60,000 nucleotides of DNA from Lineus longissimus (Eukaryota; Nemertea; Pilidiophora; Heteronemertea; Lineidae). A model generated the notes under the pieces. The model was given only the letters and a program-made list of their open reading frames with translations. It was not told the DNA's origin and searched no databases. A program made the translations under genes and the position numbers. Of this stretch, positions 1-11,700 are shown piece by piece; position 1 is the stretch's first letter, and each line of letters starts with the position of its first letter. The stretch spans positions 1,366,001-1,426,000 of the forward strand of contig NC_088314.1 in assembly GCF_910592395.1 (NCBI RefSeq), read 5' to 3'.

Positions 1-676
1 GGTTAACAACTACACATAGGTATGTACATAAACTATTTTTCAACAAGAGGGTAAGTTTTCGGGCCAAAATGGTATCTAACAGCAATTCAACGCCAACACT
101 TTCATATCCAACTCAATTTCCATCAACCTTGCTACCGACTTGCAATGTAGATTAATTTCAGCGTCAATGACGATATAAAACATGTACCAGAGAACGTGAG
201 TACGTTGGTATCCCCGCTCAAGTGATCAATGTGTCAAATAGACAGATGTGGGCCAGCTGCAGTTAGTTCCCTGAAGAAAATCAATTTTCATCGGCGCCAT
301 ACGTCAACGACAGGGAGTGTTTAGCCGAGAAGGCGGAAGGCTTTAAAAGTCAGAAGGCAGTATATCAAACTACATGTAACAGCAGTTTGTCCCACCTTGA
401 ATCTTCTATACTCCCACGCACGCGTTCACGGGGTTAGATATAATTCTCATTTATTGAGTCCAGACGTGTCCATAAAATACCAACTCTGCATCCGACACAG
501 AATCTATCATTGATTGATCGATCGCTTACTGGGTTTTCTCAGCCTGAGGGAGAAAAGCATGATTCATCAGGCCTCATTTATAGTCAATCATCGCCTGTAT
601 TAAGTTGGGTGATCTTTCATTCGATAGGACTTGCGATATTTATGACGCCGTGATCCATGCTCTGATCCGTAATTTC
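1..676. other. No recognisable feature
   Basis: AT-rich sequence with short chance frames only. No repeat, RNA gene or convincing exon seen. Confidence 0.5.
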
Positions 677-1089
677 TTATTTCCGAGAAGTTCGGCTGTT
701 AGTTACTATAAATCTATTTCTCATCATGATATCGTTAACCCATCCCTGCTTCACTGTTCTGCACCCGCATATTTCGTTCAACATGCCATGGCATAGCAAT
801 ATAGCGATGTTGCCCAGGTAAAACAGGCGATAGGGGAATGTAGTTGGGTGAACCTCTTCATCTGTAAGTTCTGCACTTGCTCTCTCCTTAAGGCTATAAA
901 GTCTACGGAAAAAGTCGGCATGCACTCAGGTAGAAAAAACCGAATGGAAAACGTTGTCTGTCGCATGTAGTCAACTAGCACCACAACATTCCGCCGTAGT
1001 AGGTCGTCACCCGACATCTTGGCCTCATGATAATGTTTCTTAGCCTTGTTTACTTGATCTTCGACGGATGACACCAGCAGCATTTGCAT
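677..1089 (-). CDS. Possible coding segment with a frame change
   Basis: On the minus strand, one frame is open from 1089 to 778 and a second from 925 to 677. The first gives a charged stretch (EDQVNKAKKHYHEAK, then LLRRNVVVLVDYMRQ). The second continues with HADFFRRLYSLKERASAE and LTDEEVHPTTFP. Read together with one frame change near 925 they make a plausible continuous protein, so this may be an eroded exon or a pseudogene. There is no clean splice pair at the switch and I do not recognise a family. Both frames being open by chance is a real alternative. Confidence 0.2.
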
Positions 1090-4000
1090 GTCTTTAGTCT
1101 GAACAATGTGACCGTTCGTGCCAGCTCACCTCTGCACTATCACATTACAAACCACCCAAAGGGACTGAAGTTCCACTATTCATTCAGTGCAACTCCATTC
1201 TTTCTTCATGATTCGTGCTGGTAAGTCATTAGTGACTCCAAGATAACAAATCGCACTCGATATCTAATTTGTTTCCATTAATGTTCATTCTGCACAATTG
1301 ATTCTTTAATTCCTATTCCCCGGCGCTAATCGACCAATGCTAAAGTGATTGATGCACAATTCAGCTTGTAAATGGGTGTCACTGAAATATTTCCACCATG
1401 CATCCGACACTCGTGGGGGGCGTTTGATTCAGCATCTTTGACCATTTCCAGCTTGTCTCATTGCACGCTGAAAAACGCACTGGGCAAAAAAACACATACA
1501 CTTTTTGCGTGTCAAACAAATTGTCAATATCATGTCTGTATTATCTCACACCAAGACTTGCCTGGTTGTAATATCACTGCTGTTCATCGGAAAATAAAGT
1601 TTTTACTGGTATTTGTTTTCCATTCCACCACAACAGATTGAACGTACCATGTATCAAATGATCGTAAGTATGAACTCCATGCTCCAAGGCTTTGCTCACA
1701 TCAATTTCGGAAATTCAATGGCTCCCGCTTTCACCAACGCAACGTTAAATGATAGCCTGCTTTGAGACGACAAATCTCAAAAAAAAATTAAAACAGCCTC
1801 CGGTAGAGAAAAGATAAGAGAACAAATAATCTTTTGCGGATAAAAAGACTCAATTTCTCAAGGTTGCGTATATGACAGCAGCTGATGATCTCGATATGGG
1901 TGCTCTGATATTCAGTCAGAATGCAACATGAACGCAATGTAAGGTGTTGGTATCGCAATGCAAGCTCTGAGGTCAGCGCAAAAAGGTAATCAACAGACTC
2001 CTTCTCGTAATTAATATTTTTTTAAATCGAACCAGTATGTAGCACGAAGTCATCATGTTGTAAAACACAGATCATCTTGCAAAAAATAAAATGAACAATA
2101 CTCATATAGCAATAGACCCTATGTAAACCTGTACCTTAATTCCAACTCAAGTTGCTTAGATATCTGACTACATTGCTTTTTAAAAGTATTTCTGTGAAGT
2201 TTGTGAATTACGCAAGAGTAAGTTGCATATACGTGGACAGATTGTTCTATGCGGACTGTTTCTTTCTTCGTGTATGTGCACGCGTTACCAATTGCGTTGT
2301 TAAGATGATGTTGCCTTATGACCTGTATAACTGTCACAACTTCTATTCACACCAGATATTTGCTTTTTCTAATTTGGTACATGTAGTAAATTATGAAGAA
2401 AACTGACTACTATTAATGATAAACCATCACGTAATTGCTTTGATGCTGGAGAAAAACTTTTAGACCGTCGGTCATTATGAGACCACATGGTCATTATGTC
2501 TATGATCCATCAGATAATGAGACCGTGTTTGTTTTTATTGCCATGGAATCCTCCCATTTATCAAACAGATTAATGTACAGACATGTTTTGAATCGAATAT
2601 ATATTGCTGAATATGTAACGGCTACTGGCTTGGCGTCTCTTGAGGGGAAAGAGAAAAGTAAGTTCATATTTGGACGCGAAGTTTCCAGTGATGAATTCTG
2701 TCCGACGCTTTCATTTTACACTTAAATGAAAACTGTGAAAAGGCTGTTTAACTGAAATCTCTCAAAATCTGATCTAGTGTGCTGTTGAGGAGTGCTACAT
2801 TTTTCTAGAGAACATACATAAATTATTTAACCCAATAGAGCCTGACAATAGGAAAGTATTTCTTTGTGTCAGACAGAACGATGGATTCTACGAGATCGCA
2901 CGGTTTGTCCCAGTAAACCATTACGGAGTGCCCGCAATTGATTCACGCTATGTTTTCAGTGAGATTTCAGACGAATTCCAAAACGCAATTTTGTTTGTAT
3001 TGTTCGGTTGTAGCGCGGGATCCAAGAACAATCGCCGCAATCATATTTACCTTACTCTTAGTCTTACTCTTACTGCTGAAAAGGGTCCGACAACCGCTTC
3101 CCTCAGTTTGACTAGTCTGTAAACACATAGCATAACGGTCATGTTACGTGGAGGCGGAGGAGATGTCGCTGTGATGGAATGGTTGGTCGTCAACTCTGAC
3201 TTGCATAAATGTACTCTTCAGGAAGCAGCAGGATGTTGTCAAACAAAGCAAGTAGAATAAAAACAACGGTGTAGGAGATTTCAGAGCAATGACTTTTTCA
3301 TTTAGATGAATGTGCACTGATACGTTTCTTAACCATGGGCTAACATTTATTTTTAGAATGTATTTAATGCCGTGAACATAATCATATTCATGCCCCCTGG
3401 GGTTTGGCAGCTCTACAAAAGACTATTACTTCCTATTGTCAATTTGTACATGTAAATGTTGTATAGGCATCGTTTTGGGCTCTCAGCTCACATTTACGAT
3501 TATACATCGACGATTAATAGTAACTAACTCTGTTTCTACATAAACCTGCCCACTTCTTCAAAATTAATCACGACATGCTGTAGCTTGTGCTTATCTAGGA
3601 CACAGCCTAATAAATTGCAAACTGCTAAAGAATGTCGATGTTCAAAGCGAATGGAAGGGGTTGATGCATGAGAACTTGTGTTACTTTTTATGAACGTAAT
3701 TAATGTCAGCATCGATACGGAATTCTACCAGTAAAGTGGAACAGCATCAAGGGCAATGCGACAGAACTTCGACAAATTGCACTCAATACTTTTTCAGTTA
3801 GCCCTGTGGCATTATCTACTCTCTCACTTTTTCAAGTAAGCCGGCAACGGCAATCGTATTCAGTTGTAAGAAATCAAATTAGAACATGCTGGAGTGGCAA
3901 GGGAAAGAACATTTCTCTTGAACCTCACAGTCCGATGTACTGGCATATCCGATTTAATGCAATGGTAGATAAAGCAGGGATACTGTATGATACAAAGCAG

Positions 4001-4622
4001 ATTCTTCACATTAACAGTCGAGGGCATAACCGAGTTGTCCTTTAATAATCGTCTTGTCCTTTAAAGGAAACTTGTCAGTCTTCTGTAAGCTTAACACGAA
4101 AACAGAGACTGCCCCGAGCGTCTTTTTTTAGAGCTTATAGAAGTGAAGAAATTATAAGGAAATTATGATTCCTTTCGCAAAGTCACAGCGAAAGTTTATG
4201 AAATGTAATCAGGCATGTTGAACCATCTTAGCAAGCTTAGCTTGCAAACAGGTTTTCTATGGTAATCTTCAGGCAGCACAATAGATTCTGCGGTTCATTA
4301 TATCCGTTGTCGTCGAAGCAACAGAAAAGTTATTCTGTCTTCGTAAAAGCGATTCGTTTTACCCAATAACAATCATTCATTAGAAGATGCAAGGGATTAT
4401 TACTCTAGATTGGCCTCTTTAGAGTAGTTAAGACGGTATTTCAGGTTTATTCCCCTGTTGGCTAGTTGGAATGCAAAATAAGAACAATCATTTTATTTTC
4501 CTGAGTGCGATAGAAAGTTTTAACAAAGAATACAATCTGAGTAATTTGGTTGCTTAGTTTTGAAAATACTTGAGTTCTTTATAAAAGCTCTTAACGATGA
4601 CATCTCCTCAAGTTCTTTTCAG
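1090..4622. other. Long stretch without a secure gene
   Basis: Only weak signals. An 82-codon plus-strand frame at 2477-2725 contains a GTAAGT donor near 2659. A minus-strand segment at about 3053-3119 lies between a TTTACAG acceptor and an AAG/GTAAAT donor. A short (CTTACT)-like run lies at 3050-3075. None is strong enough to call as a gene. Confidence 0.4.
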
Positions 4623-4744
4623 AGAGAGAATTCTGAGTTGCATGTCGCAAGTTTCAACTCGTTTGCAATTGAAGGTGACAGAAGATTAGTGAGAAAGGAA
4701 AAGAAGTTGGCCGCGCATGACTATCAGGCACACGGTTATTTGAG
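4623..4744 (+). CDS. Candidate internal exon, unknown protein
   Basis: A pyrimidine-rich acceptor (TTCTTTTCAG) precedes an open segment that ends at a near-consensus donor (TTGAG/GTAAGA). Length is 122 nt, entering in phase 0 and leaving in phase 2. It encodes RENSELHVASFNSFAIEG followed by a basic part ending DYQAHGYLR. I do not recognise the product. The next candidate exon at 5514 cannot follow it directly because the phases disagree. Both splice signals are good, but an isolated exon of this size can occur by chance. Confidence 0.3.
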
Positions 4745-5505
4745 GTAAGAAAGATAGCAGCCTCAGAAACGGCCTTGCTTCTTATGATGGACTTTACGAG
4801 AAGATTCTCAGTATCCAAAGAGAGAGCTTGCTTGCAACATTCAATGTTGGCGCCTAAGTATGCTTATAATTCCGACAAAGGCTTCTTCGCCTTCTTACTC
4901 CTGTCAAGAACACACACATACTCCCAAGAAGAAAATATTACAGTGACTTAAAAATCAAGCTTATAGCCAACATTCAACTGTTGAACGTCTTGTTCTTAGC
5001 ACGCGTTTCACGTTTAAACACAGTTAATGCGCAGTATGTTCAAAGAAAAAGGGTTGCGATTAAAGCCAGTCAAACAGGCAAATAGCATTATCTACTAGTA
5101 TTCCTTCTGTCGTGTAACATGTTTAACGTGACTGTAATAGAGGCAATACCTTTAGTATGTAAATGTTCGCACAAACCATTTTCCTGCCAGGGCGGGGATA
5201 TCTCATATTTTATGACGATCAATTGGTCAAGAACCCTTGTAATAGGACCAGATGGGGCGCTGCAACCTGCAAAATCATTTCAGACCCCTTCCTTGCGCGT
5301 ACGTACCAAACTATGGTCCCACAGTTGCTGCAAAGTCAGTGATATACGTTTGTGCCAATAGAGTTTAGCATTTTCCCATTCCATCGCATGTATGGGAGAT
5401 TGACTCCTTCTGAACGCCGATCTTCCGATATTTCATGCAAGTAATCAGTATTTTCGCAACCGGGTAGGCCTATGCCTTAGTGTTGCATATCGTTACAGTT
5501 TTATA

Positions 5506-5523
5506 CAAGAAACATGGCCGCCA
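5506..5523 (+). promoter_or_regulatory. YY1-like start-codon motif, copy 1
   Basis: The 18-mer acaagaaacatggccgcc spans the proposed start codon. Its core AACATGGCCGC resembles the YY1 binding consensus AANATGGCNGC, which in animals is known to overlap start codons of some genes. The identical string occurs at 6484-6501. Confidence 0.35.
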
Positions 5524-5597
5524 AAAACAGCTGGCTCATGACAAACCTCTCAATTAATGCAGCTATTTCTTTGATTGGAGACAAAAACTCTCAAGTG
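5514..5597 (+). CDS. Candidate first coding exon of a poly-threonine protein
   Basis: The ATG lies in a strong context (GAAACATGGCC) inside an 18-mer repeated exactly at the start of the next model (6493). The 28-codon exon begins MAAKNSWLMTNLSINAA and ends in phase 0 at a consensus donor (GTG/GTAAGT). The next acceptor in the same phase is at 5987, giving a two-exon reading. No domain is recognised. The ATG could equally lie in an internal exon, because CGTTACAG upstream at about 5499 is an acceptor and the frame stays open from it. Confidence 0.33.
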
Positions 5598-5986
5598 GTA
5601 AGTGGAAAACATATCAAGGGGATAACAGTCAGAAGTGGAAAGATGTTAACCTGAGCATCATGGTAGGCTCGTAGCTAGTCGACCGAGTGACCTAACGGCA
5701 TGCTCCACCACCATGCTCTCACCAAAACGCTACGGCCCTGGACCATAATCATGCGTACTCCATCAACACAGTTACATTCCTTCCTCTTCAATCAAGTCTC
5801 AATGAGAATCCATAGGAATCGAATCAACTCTAATCAAATCGGACTGAGAGGTTCTGTTGGCATGATACTCTCGAGTTCACTAAACATACAGTTAAGTCTA
5901 CCATTGAGTCATGGTTAGAATAACGCCATCAATTATGTAGTTATGTTCGATTGAATATATCAGCTGTCAGTGCGACTTCAGCGCAG

Positions 5987-6037
5987 TGTATTGCAAAAGC
6001 TATTTTCACTCGACCTGGTGTGGAGCCCGATTATCAG

Positions 6038-6108
<71 letters not shown>

Positions 6109-6115
6109 ACTGTCG
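5987..6115 (+). CDS. Candidate exon encoding a run of 24 threonines
   Basis: The acceptor GACTTCAGCGCAG precedes an open 43-codon segment that leaves through the donor TCG/GTAAGC at 6116. Incoming and outgoing phase are both 0, matching the exon at 5514-5597. It reads CIAKAIFTRPGVEPDYQ, then 23 ACT codons and one ACA (Thr), then Leu-Ser. The repeat is uninterrupted, so it is either a coding homopolymer tract or a microsatellite that keeps the frame by chance. The exon after it was not found. If it is not coding, the region is simply a (ACT)n microsatellite. Confidence 0.25.
6038..6108 (+). repeat. (ACT)n trinucleotide microsatellite
   Basis: Seventy-one bases of perfect ACT repeat, about 23.7 units, without interruption. 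On the plus strand one frame reads poly-Thr and another poly-Tyr; the minus strand reads poly-Val. Such purity suggests a young, length-variable tract. Confidence 0.97.
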
Positions 6116-6483
6116 GTAAGCCAAATATCTACCATAAAATAATCAATCATACCGTAAACTGCCAGACCCAACTGAAAAGAAAGAAAGACGGACGACTCCA
6201 AGAAAAAAGTAACAGAGATGTTACTTTCCTTTTCTACCGTCAATGCATCGACATTTTACACTCAACCGTTATCCCTCTCATTTGACAAGTTTTCATACTG
6301 TGAGCTGCTAAAGTCACCAAGTGCCCTCTCACAAAAACAACCACATAAACCACTGCAGTCGAGGGACCGAAGGCTACACTGATGGTGAATTAATCTCAGT
6401 TCTGGATCAAAGGCTTGCATCATTATATCAAGTGTCCGACCTCTGTGGGTTTTTCCTCTGTTTCTCTCTCCACGATTTCTCTC

Positions 6484-6501
6484 ACAAGAAACATGGCCGC
6501 C
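6484..6501 (+). promoter_or_regulatory. YY1-like start-codon motif, copy 2
   Basis: Identical to the string at 5506-5523, with the ATG at 6493. It is preceded by a pyrimidine-rich tract (about 6449-6480), which could be a leader, or an intron end terminating in ACAAG. Confidence 0.35.
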
Positions 6502-7160
6502 CTTGGGAACACAGGTAAAAGAACGACCACAGCCTTTACATAAAGCAACCTCCCCTTGGCATCGATCGGTAAAAACAGCAATCAACGCATAGAGCTTTTG
6601 CAATGAGTGGCGACCTGGATAACATCAAAGGTCGCATTCTTTCAGTGTCTTTGTTTTTCGTTTGTGTGAACTATTATAAGGAATATTGCGGCACCACTGA
6701 AAAACGTCAACACAGACGAGTATAGCTTCTCACTTTGCCGCATTTCCCTTAACATGTCCATACATTTTAATGATGGCTGGCAGACACGGAAGGTCGTACT
6801 AAGACCGGGTTGAAGGCAAGGCGATACACCCTGGTATGGTTGTTCTGGAAGTCCAGCGAGCAAAACGATGTGCTGATCAAGACTCCAGACTCCATGCGCT
6901 TGGTTATCAAGTGCATCCCCACCTTCCTGCGTATCCTGGCAAGAATAGATTTGCCTGCATCTCAGGACACGCTACCACACGAACTCAATGAGTTGGCGGA
7001 CAAGTTGGCAGATGAAGCAGAACCTTTCTGCGACCTCGTAAAGACTCCTACAGACGTAGAGAGGACCGATCCAGGGCCACGAAGGAAGACAAAGATGCAA
7101 CTGCTGATCGACCACCAGATCACACAAAAAACGATCAAAGATTTATTCGAGACAGGCTAG
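6493..7160 (+). CDS. Two-exon small protein, about 132 residues, unknown
   Basis: Exon 1 (6493-6514) reads MAALGNT plus one base and ends at the donor ACAG/GTAAAA. Exon 2 (6784-7160) follows the acceptor GATGGCTGGCAG; its first two bases complete an Asp codon, and the frame stays open for about 125 codons to TAG. Exon 2 is richer in GC and CpG than its surroundings and reads like real protein: SSEQNDVLIKTPDSMRLVIK, then IPTFLRILARIDLPASQ, an acidic LADKLADEAEPFCDL, and a basic end. No signal peptide or membrane helix is visible and I do not recognise a family. The intron is 269 bp with a weak pyrimidine tract. No AATAAA follows within about 250 bp. Confidence 0.42.
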
Positions 7161-8308
7161 AGGGCAGGGGATCATGCACCTGCTACTCGTAACTTTCCTA
7201 GTGTTAAAAGCTTGGCGAGGAAAGTCTCCCTCACAAGAAACTTGTTTTAGAGAGTAATCACTTCAAAAGTATAGCATGCCTAAGATGAGTTATAAAAGTG
7301 CAACACTCCATCAACAAAAAAATCACCAGCAATCCAACGCAGATGTCTTTCATATGGCGCTCAGCGGAAGGAGAACTATGCAATTACCTCAGAAAGGAAT
7401 GGAAATCTAGCTGCCACCTTCCATTGTAATCTCTTGCCATCCAGAATGGCACGATGATTACATGGTTTCATCAGCCGTTTATGTAAAAACAGACACCTTT
7501 TCAAAAGGTCGCTACCTGGTTGGAAATGAGTTTATCACGAGGCGATGTTATGCTTCGGAAGCCAATCTTTTAACGAGAGTCCTTCGAGCAAAACATGTGA
7601 CAAACTGGTGTTTTTCGGAGCCGAGTTCAGGTGAGGTGACTTAGAGTGCACTGGATGAACAGTTAAGTCGGGTTATGAAAGTAATCTTAGCTATTGCAGG
7701 TTTAACGAGCAGACTGGTAGTGAGAAAGCAAGAGAAAGGCGCCAAATCTGGACTATGAATTTTGATACTATACAGTTTTCATTTCTGAAGTCACGTTCTT
7801 TCCTTTCGGCGCAACATGCAGCAATTAAACCAATAGATACCGACTGCAAGTATGCATTCTATCATACTTTCTACGAATGACCAAGTAGCTATCAGACACT
7901 TTTACGTTGACAGCGAGACACGTTCCCAAACCATCGCACGCCTAATGGATATTATAGATTACAAGTATAAGAAAGTTTGATCATTTATCCATGTCAAGAA
8001 TGTAATCATAAAGAATTTGAAAATATGGATTGCGATTCCTTAACAAACAACCTCTGCTCAAAGCTAAATGATCATCAGACTTGGCATGCAGGTTCTTGAC
8101 ATTCACCTCACCCAATGTTCTTGATGTTACATATCAGGGGAGTGCCGGTAATTTACCGTCTTTGATCAACAAGACACATCCACTAATGCTACTATAGGCT
8201 GTTTTCAGTCTTGCAGGTACATCCGGGTTTTATCACATGGATCTCTATACATACTGAGTGATTCTGAATTATACGTAGCGAAAAGGAAATGGGTTGTTTT
8301 TTGTGCCA
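7161..8308 (+). other. Stretch with one weak candidate exon
   Basis: A plus-strand frame at 7462-7630 starts at an ATG (MVSSAVYVKTDTFSKGRY) and ends at a good donor (TTCAG/GTGAGG). No matching acceptor or partner exon was found. Nothing else stands out. Confidence 0.3.
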
Positions 8309-8746
8309 ATGGCGGCAGAAAAGAGACACAATGCATTTCCTGGGCCGCAAAGCGGTGCAACTCCTAGACGGACATGTACTAAGGTATAGAAAGAGACAAT
8401 CTGGCATCTTCCGAGATGGTGGTGTCAGTTACACTAGTCGCAGACGCATAAAGGTTCAGAATCAGTCGTCCGGAATCAATAGATCAACTACTTGATCGAT
8501 TCATTAAAACGCGAGAGTTGTCAGTTGGGCTGGCTTTTAACCGATTGATTGGATCTTTGATGTTGTGACTGACTTACTGATTCTGCATCATCATGGGCAT
8601 GAAAAATAGTCTTTATAGTTGCAACTACTTAATTGTTTTCATAGTTGTTGAGACACATTTATAGGTTTCATTAGTTTTTGGTATAACTTGCAGGAGAAGA
8701 TTACAATAGTCGCTTCTCGATCGGCTGCTATGCAGTGCACTTACGG
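8309..8746 (+). CDS. Candidate first two exons, unknown protein
   Basis: The segment 8309-8383 starts with a CCAATGGCGGCAG context, again resembling the ATGGCNGC start motif, and reads MAAEKRHNAFPGPQSGATPR to a modest donor AAG/GTATAG in phase 0. A strong acceptor (TATAACTTGCAG) opens a second segment at 8694-8746 (EKITIVASRSAAMQCTYG) in the same phase, ending at GG/GTGACA. The composition is protein-like but the first donor is poor and no third exon was found. Confidence 0.22.
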
Positions 8747-11700
8747 GTGACATTTATCCTTGCCAACGGCAATAAGACGAGAGATGAAAACAATCTTGTA
8801 AGGCAACAAGTATCGGGCGAACGGGATATTGTGAAAAAAATCAAGCAAACTAAATTACACTGGTAACAACAAGTATCAAGGTGCAAGGTTTGATTACACA
8901 CTTGCTGGTAAGAACAAGGCTGGTTTCAGTGTGGGCAGATTGATTATATATTGGAGAAAATGTGTTGATAGAAACTTTCAGGTTCTTTTGTATATGCTCT
9001 AGCCAACTTCCTTTTTTCCATAACATCTGATCCGGTATGTTAACAATTGCCATACAGGAAGCTCCTTAACATTTTTCTTCCATGCTGCACAGTTCGCACG
9101 CAAGCCAGGCTGCCTCGAGGAATAGTAATCTGAATTGCGCTTGATTTTTTTCCCTGATGGATTATGGCAAGATGGTGTTGTACCGGATAATGCTTTTCCT
9201 TTCCTTCAAGCAGATGACATTAGCTCACAAGTTACCATTACTTGATCCAGTAGGATCCTTATAAGTATCTTACAAAATGGATTTTTTTTTAGATAACTAT
9301 CGATGATTCCATCAGTGTCTCGAATCTGTCGAAAAAGATGCGCAGAAAGAACGCTCCGTCAACAGGACTTCAGGGTCAGACGACTCCACTGCACGAACTG
9401 GACTTACGCCCTATCTCTACAATGACAGAATGGATCCGAGTAACACGATTATCTCATCAGCACTGAGGTAAATCGGCACAAATCTCTAAACCTCATTAGC
9501 TTCTGGCCAAAGTCGCCCACCATCGATAATGCGAAGGAAGACGTGCTTACATATATAACGTCTTTCATGTGAAGCATGGATCATAATATCATACAGATTA
9601 GTCATAGACAAAAATCTCGCATTACACACAGTATGCACGTACGGTGCAATGAATCGGCAAATAATATGCATTAGGACGTGCACAACCGGAGTAGTAAGAC
9701 TTACACATGGTCGGGGGGGATGCAACATATCGCATTCGTCTCCCAAGTGCAGGCACTTTACATCAGAATAACCTGATTAGTTCCTAATCTAAGTAATTAC
9801 TACCACAACCAAGTGGCTTATACATGTACAATGCAATTTGAGAAGGGTGTACGTGGTCAGAGATACAGTGCAGTTATATGAACAATGGAGCTGAGTGTTG
9901 GGATGACATCATGTTGACTAGCCACAATTTAGCCATGTCAAAAGTCGGTGATCATCCGCACTCGATCCCCAATATTGTTTTATTTGGAAAAAATCCACAA
10001 CCAAAATGAGCAAAAAGACTAGACACAACATGATAATCTATTTTCATGCGGGGTAAGGTGAGAAATGACATTTGAAAGGCAAACTGGTGTACATTCCCGA
10101 ATCTGCCATTGATTCGTTAAGTATATGCCTTCTGAACAGTATTTTCAGTTCTTATTTTCAATATCACTGCAAGATGAAGTCGCAGTTGAATGATCGACAG
10201 GTTCGGCGACCCTGGGTTCATCAAGTATGCAAACAGAGAAATGTCAGAGCGAGAAATAAACATCACCATGGGGATCAACATCATAGGAGTGCCTTGGTGA
10301 CAATTAAGTGTCAATAATTTACGATTTGTTGATAAAGCTATTCGTAGCCGCCGGCTTAGGTCGATATAAACATCAAGTGATTATACCTGCCACCGAAAAT
10401 CTCGCTCAAATCACTCGATATACATAGGTTTACTGAAATTTTGAACTTTTTAAAAATCAGTTAATATCATAGAGTTCTGATCATATAAAATATAAATATT
10501 GTCATTGGAAAATGTAATCATTCAATCTCTATAAACATAGGATTCAATTTTCTTTGATCCGGAATGGTGTAACCACTCGTGAGTTACCTTTATTTGGCAT
10601 TGATAACTTTTTTCATCTGCCAGTAAATTCAACATTGGCAAATTAGAGCAATTATTTGATATAAATATGCATTAGAAAATCAAATCAATATCATGAACCA
10701 AACCAAAACCATTTAAAGACTTCGAAAATTCTACCTAACATTTTGACCGGAATTGATATCTGATCGAATTTTCAAAGTAGATGACAGCTTAGATGCGGAA
10801 ATTGACACTCAATTGATTGTTATGATGGATAGCCTGGATTCTTAGCCGCCTACCTTAGTAATGAAAGACTGGCTCAGTTGATGGCATGCGATACTGCTGA
10901 ACGACGTGACAAGAATTGATGGTATATCGTAATAGCTTTACCTTCAATTCAACTTGAGAGAAGAGCTATGTTATGAAAGATATCGCAGCAGTAAGACACT
11001 AAGTATACATGATTGAAGTTTGGCCACGCAAAAGCGCCGAAGACAATGACAAGTTCTATTGAGAATGTTGAATGAGATCGAGCCGCCAATGTTCATGAAC
11101 TCTGGCAACATGTTGGCAAATTCTTCTTCACTTGAAGATTGTAAACTACTCAAATCTACCATGTCTACAGTGGCGAATATCAAAATACTTTGAAGGAGAC
11201 ATATACCGGTACATTCAGCTCATGCTAGCTATTCATTCTTTTATATTTCGCTAGGCGAGTAAATTGTCAGGTACTTCGATCTTCTGCCAGTCTATCACAG
11301 TCTGCCACTCTCGCGCATAACTTCTTTCCAGGGACCCAGCCTAAGGTGACATATTATCTCCCCTCTTCAGTATATTGCCTTTGATTGAGATTGCTCTATA
11401 ATGATATTTGATTAAACGAATTAGAGAGTTGGTGCTAACCTCATTGGTGTCACTCTGTAAAAGGGGGCATTAACCCTCAAAATCGTTAATTTCGACCCTT
11501 TTTGGCAGAGCAGCTAAATCAATCGTAAGTTTGCTTCGAATATGGTATATGGTAGATTGGCGGCTGCGTTCAAGGCAATTATAAAAACTAGGGCCGATAT
11601 GAATCGCATTAGGGTATGTTTATCATCAAATACGGTACAGCAAGGCTAACCCCTAATAAGCTGGTACCGGAACAGTGCTAATAGGCTGGTACCAGAACTG

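Noticed and set aside
2119-2406. Overlapping open frames on both strands near 2.2-2.4 kb
   Set aside because: Both are AT-driven, have no splice signals and no protein-like composition.
6034-6243. Poly-valine frame on the minus strand
   Set aside because: Artifact of the trinucleotide repeat.
5986-6285. Poly-tyrosine frame across the ACT repeat
   Set aside because: It is the shifted reading of the microsatellite; only the threonine frame has matching splice phases.
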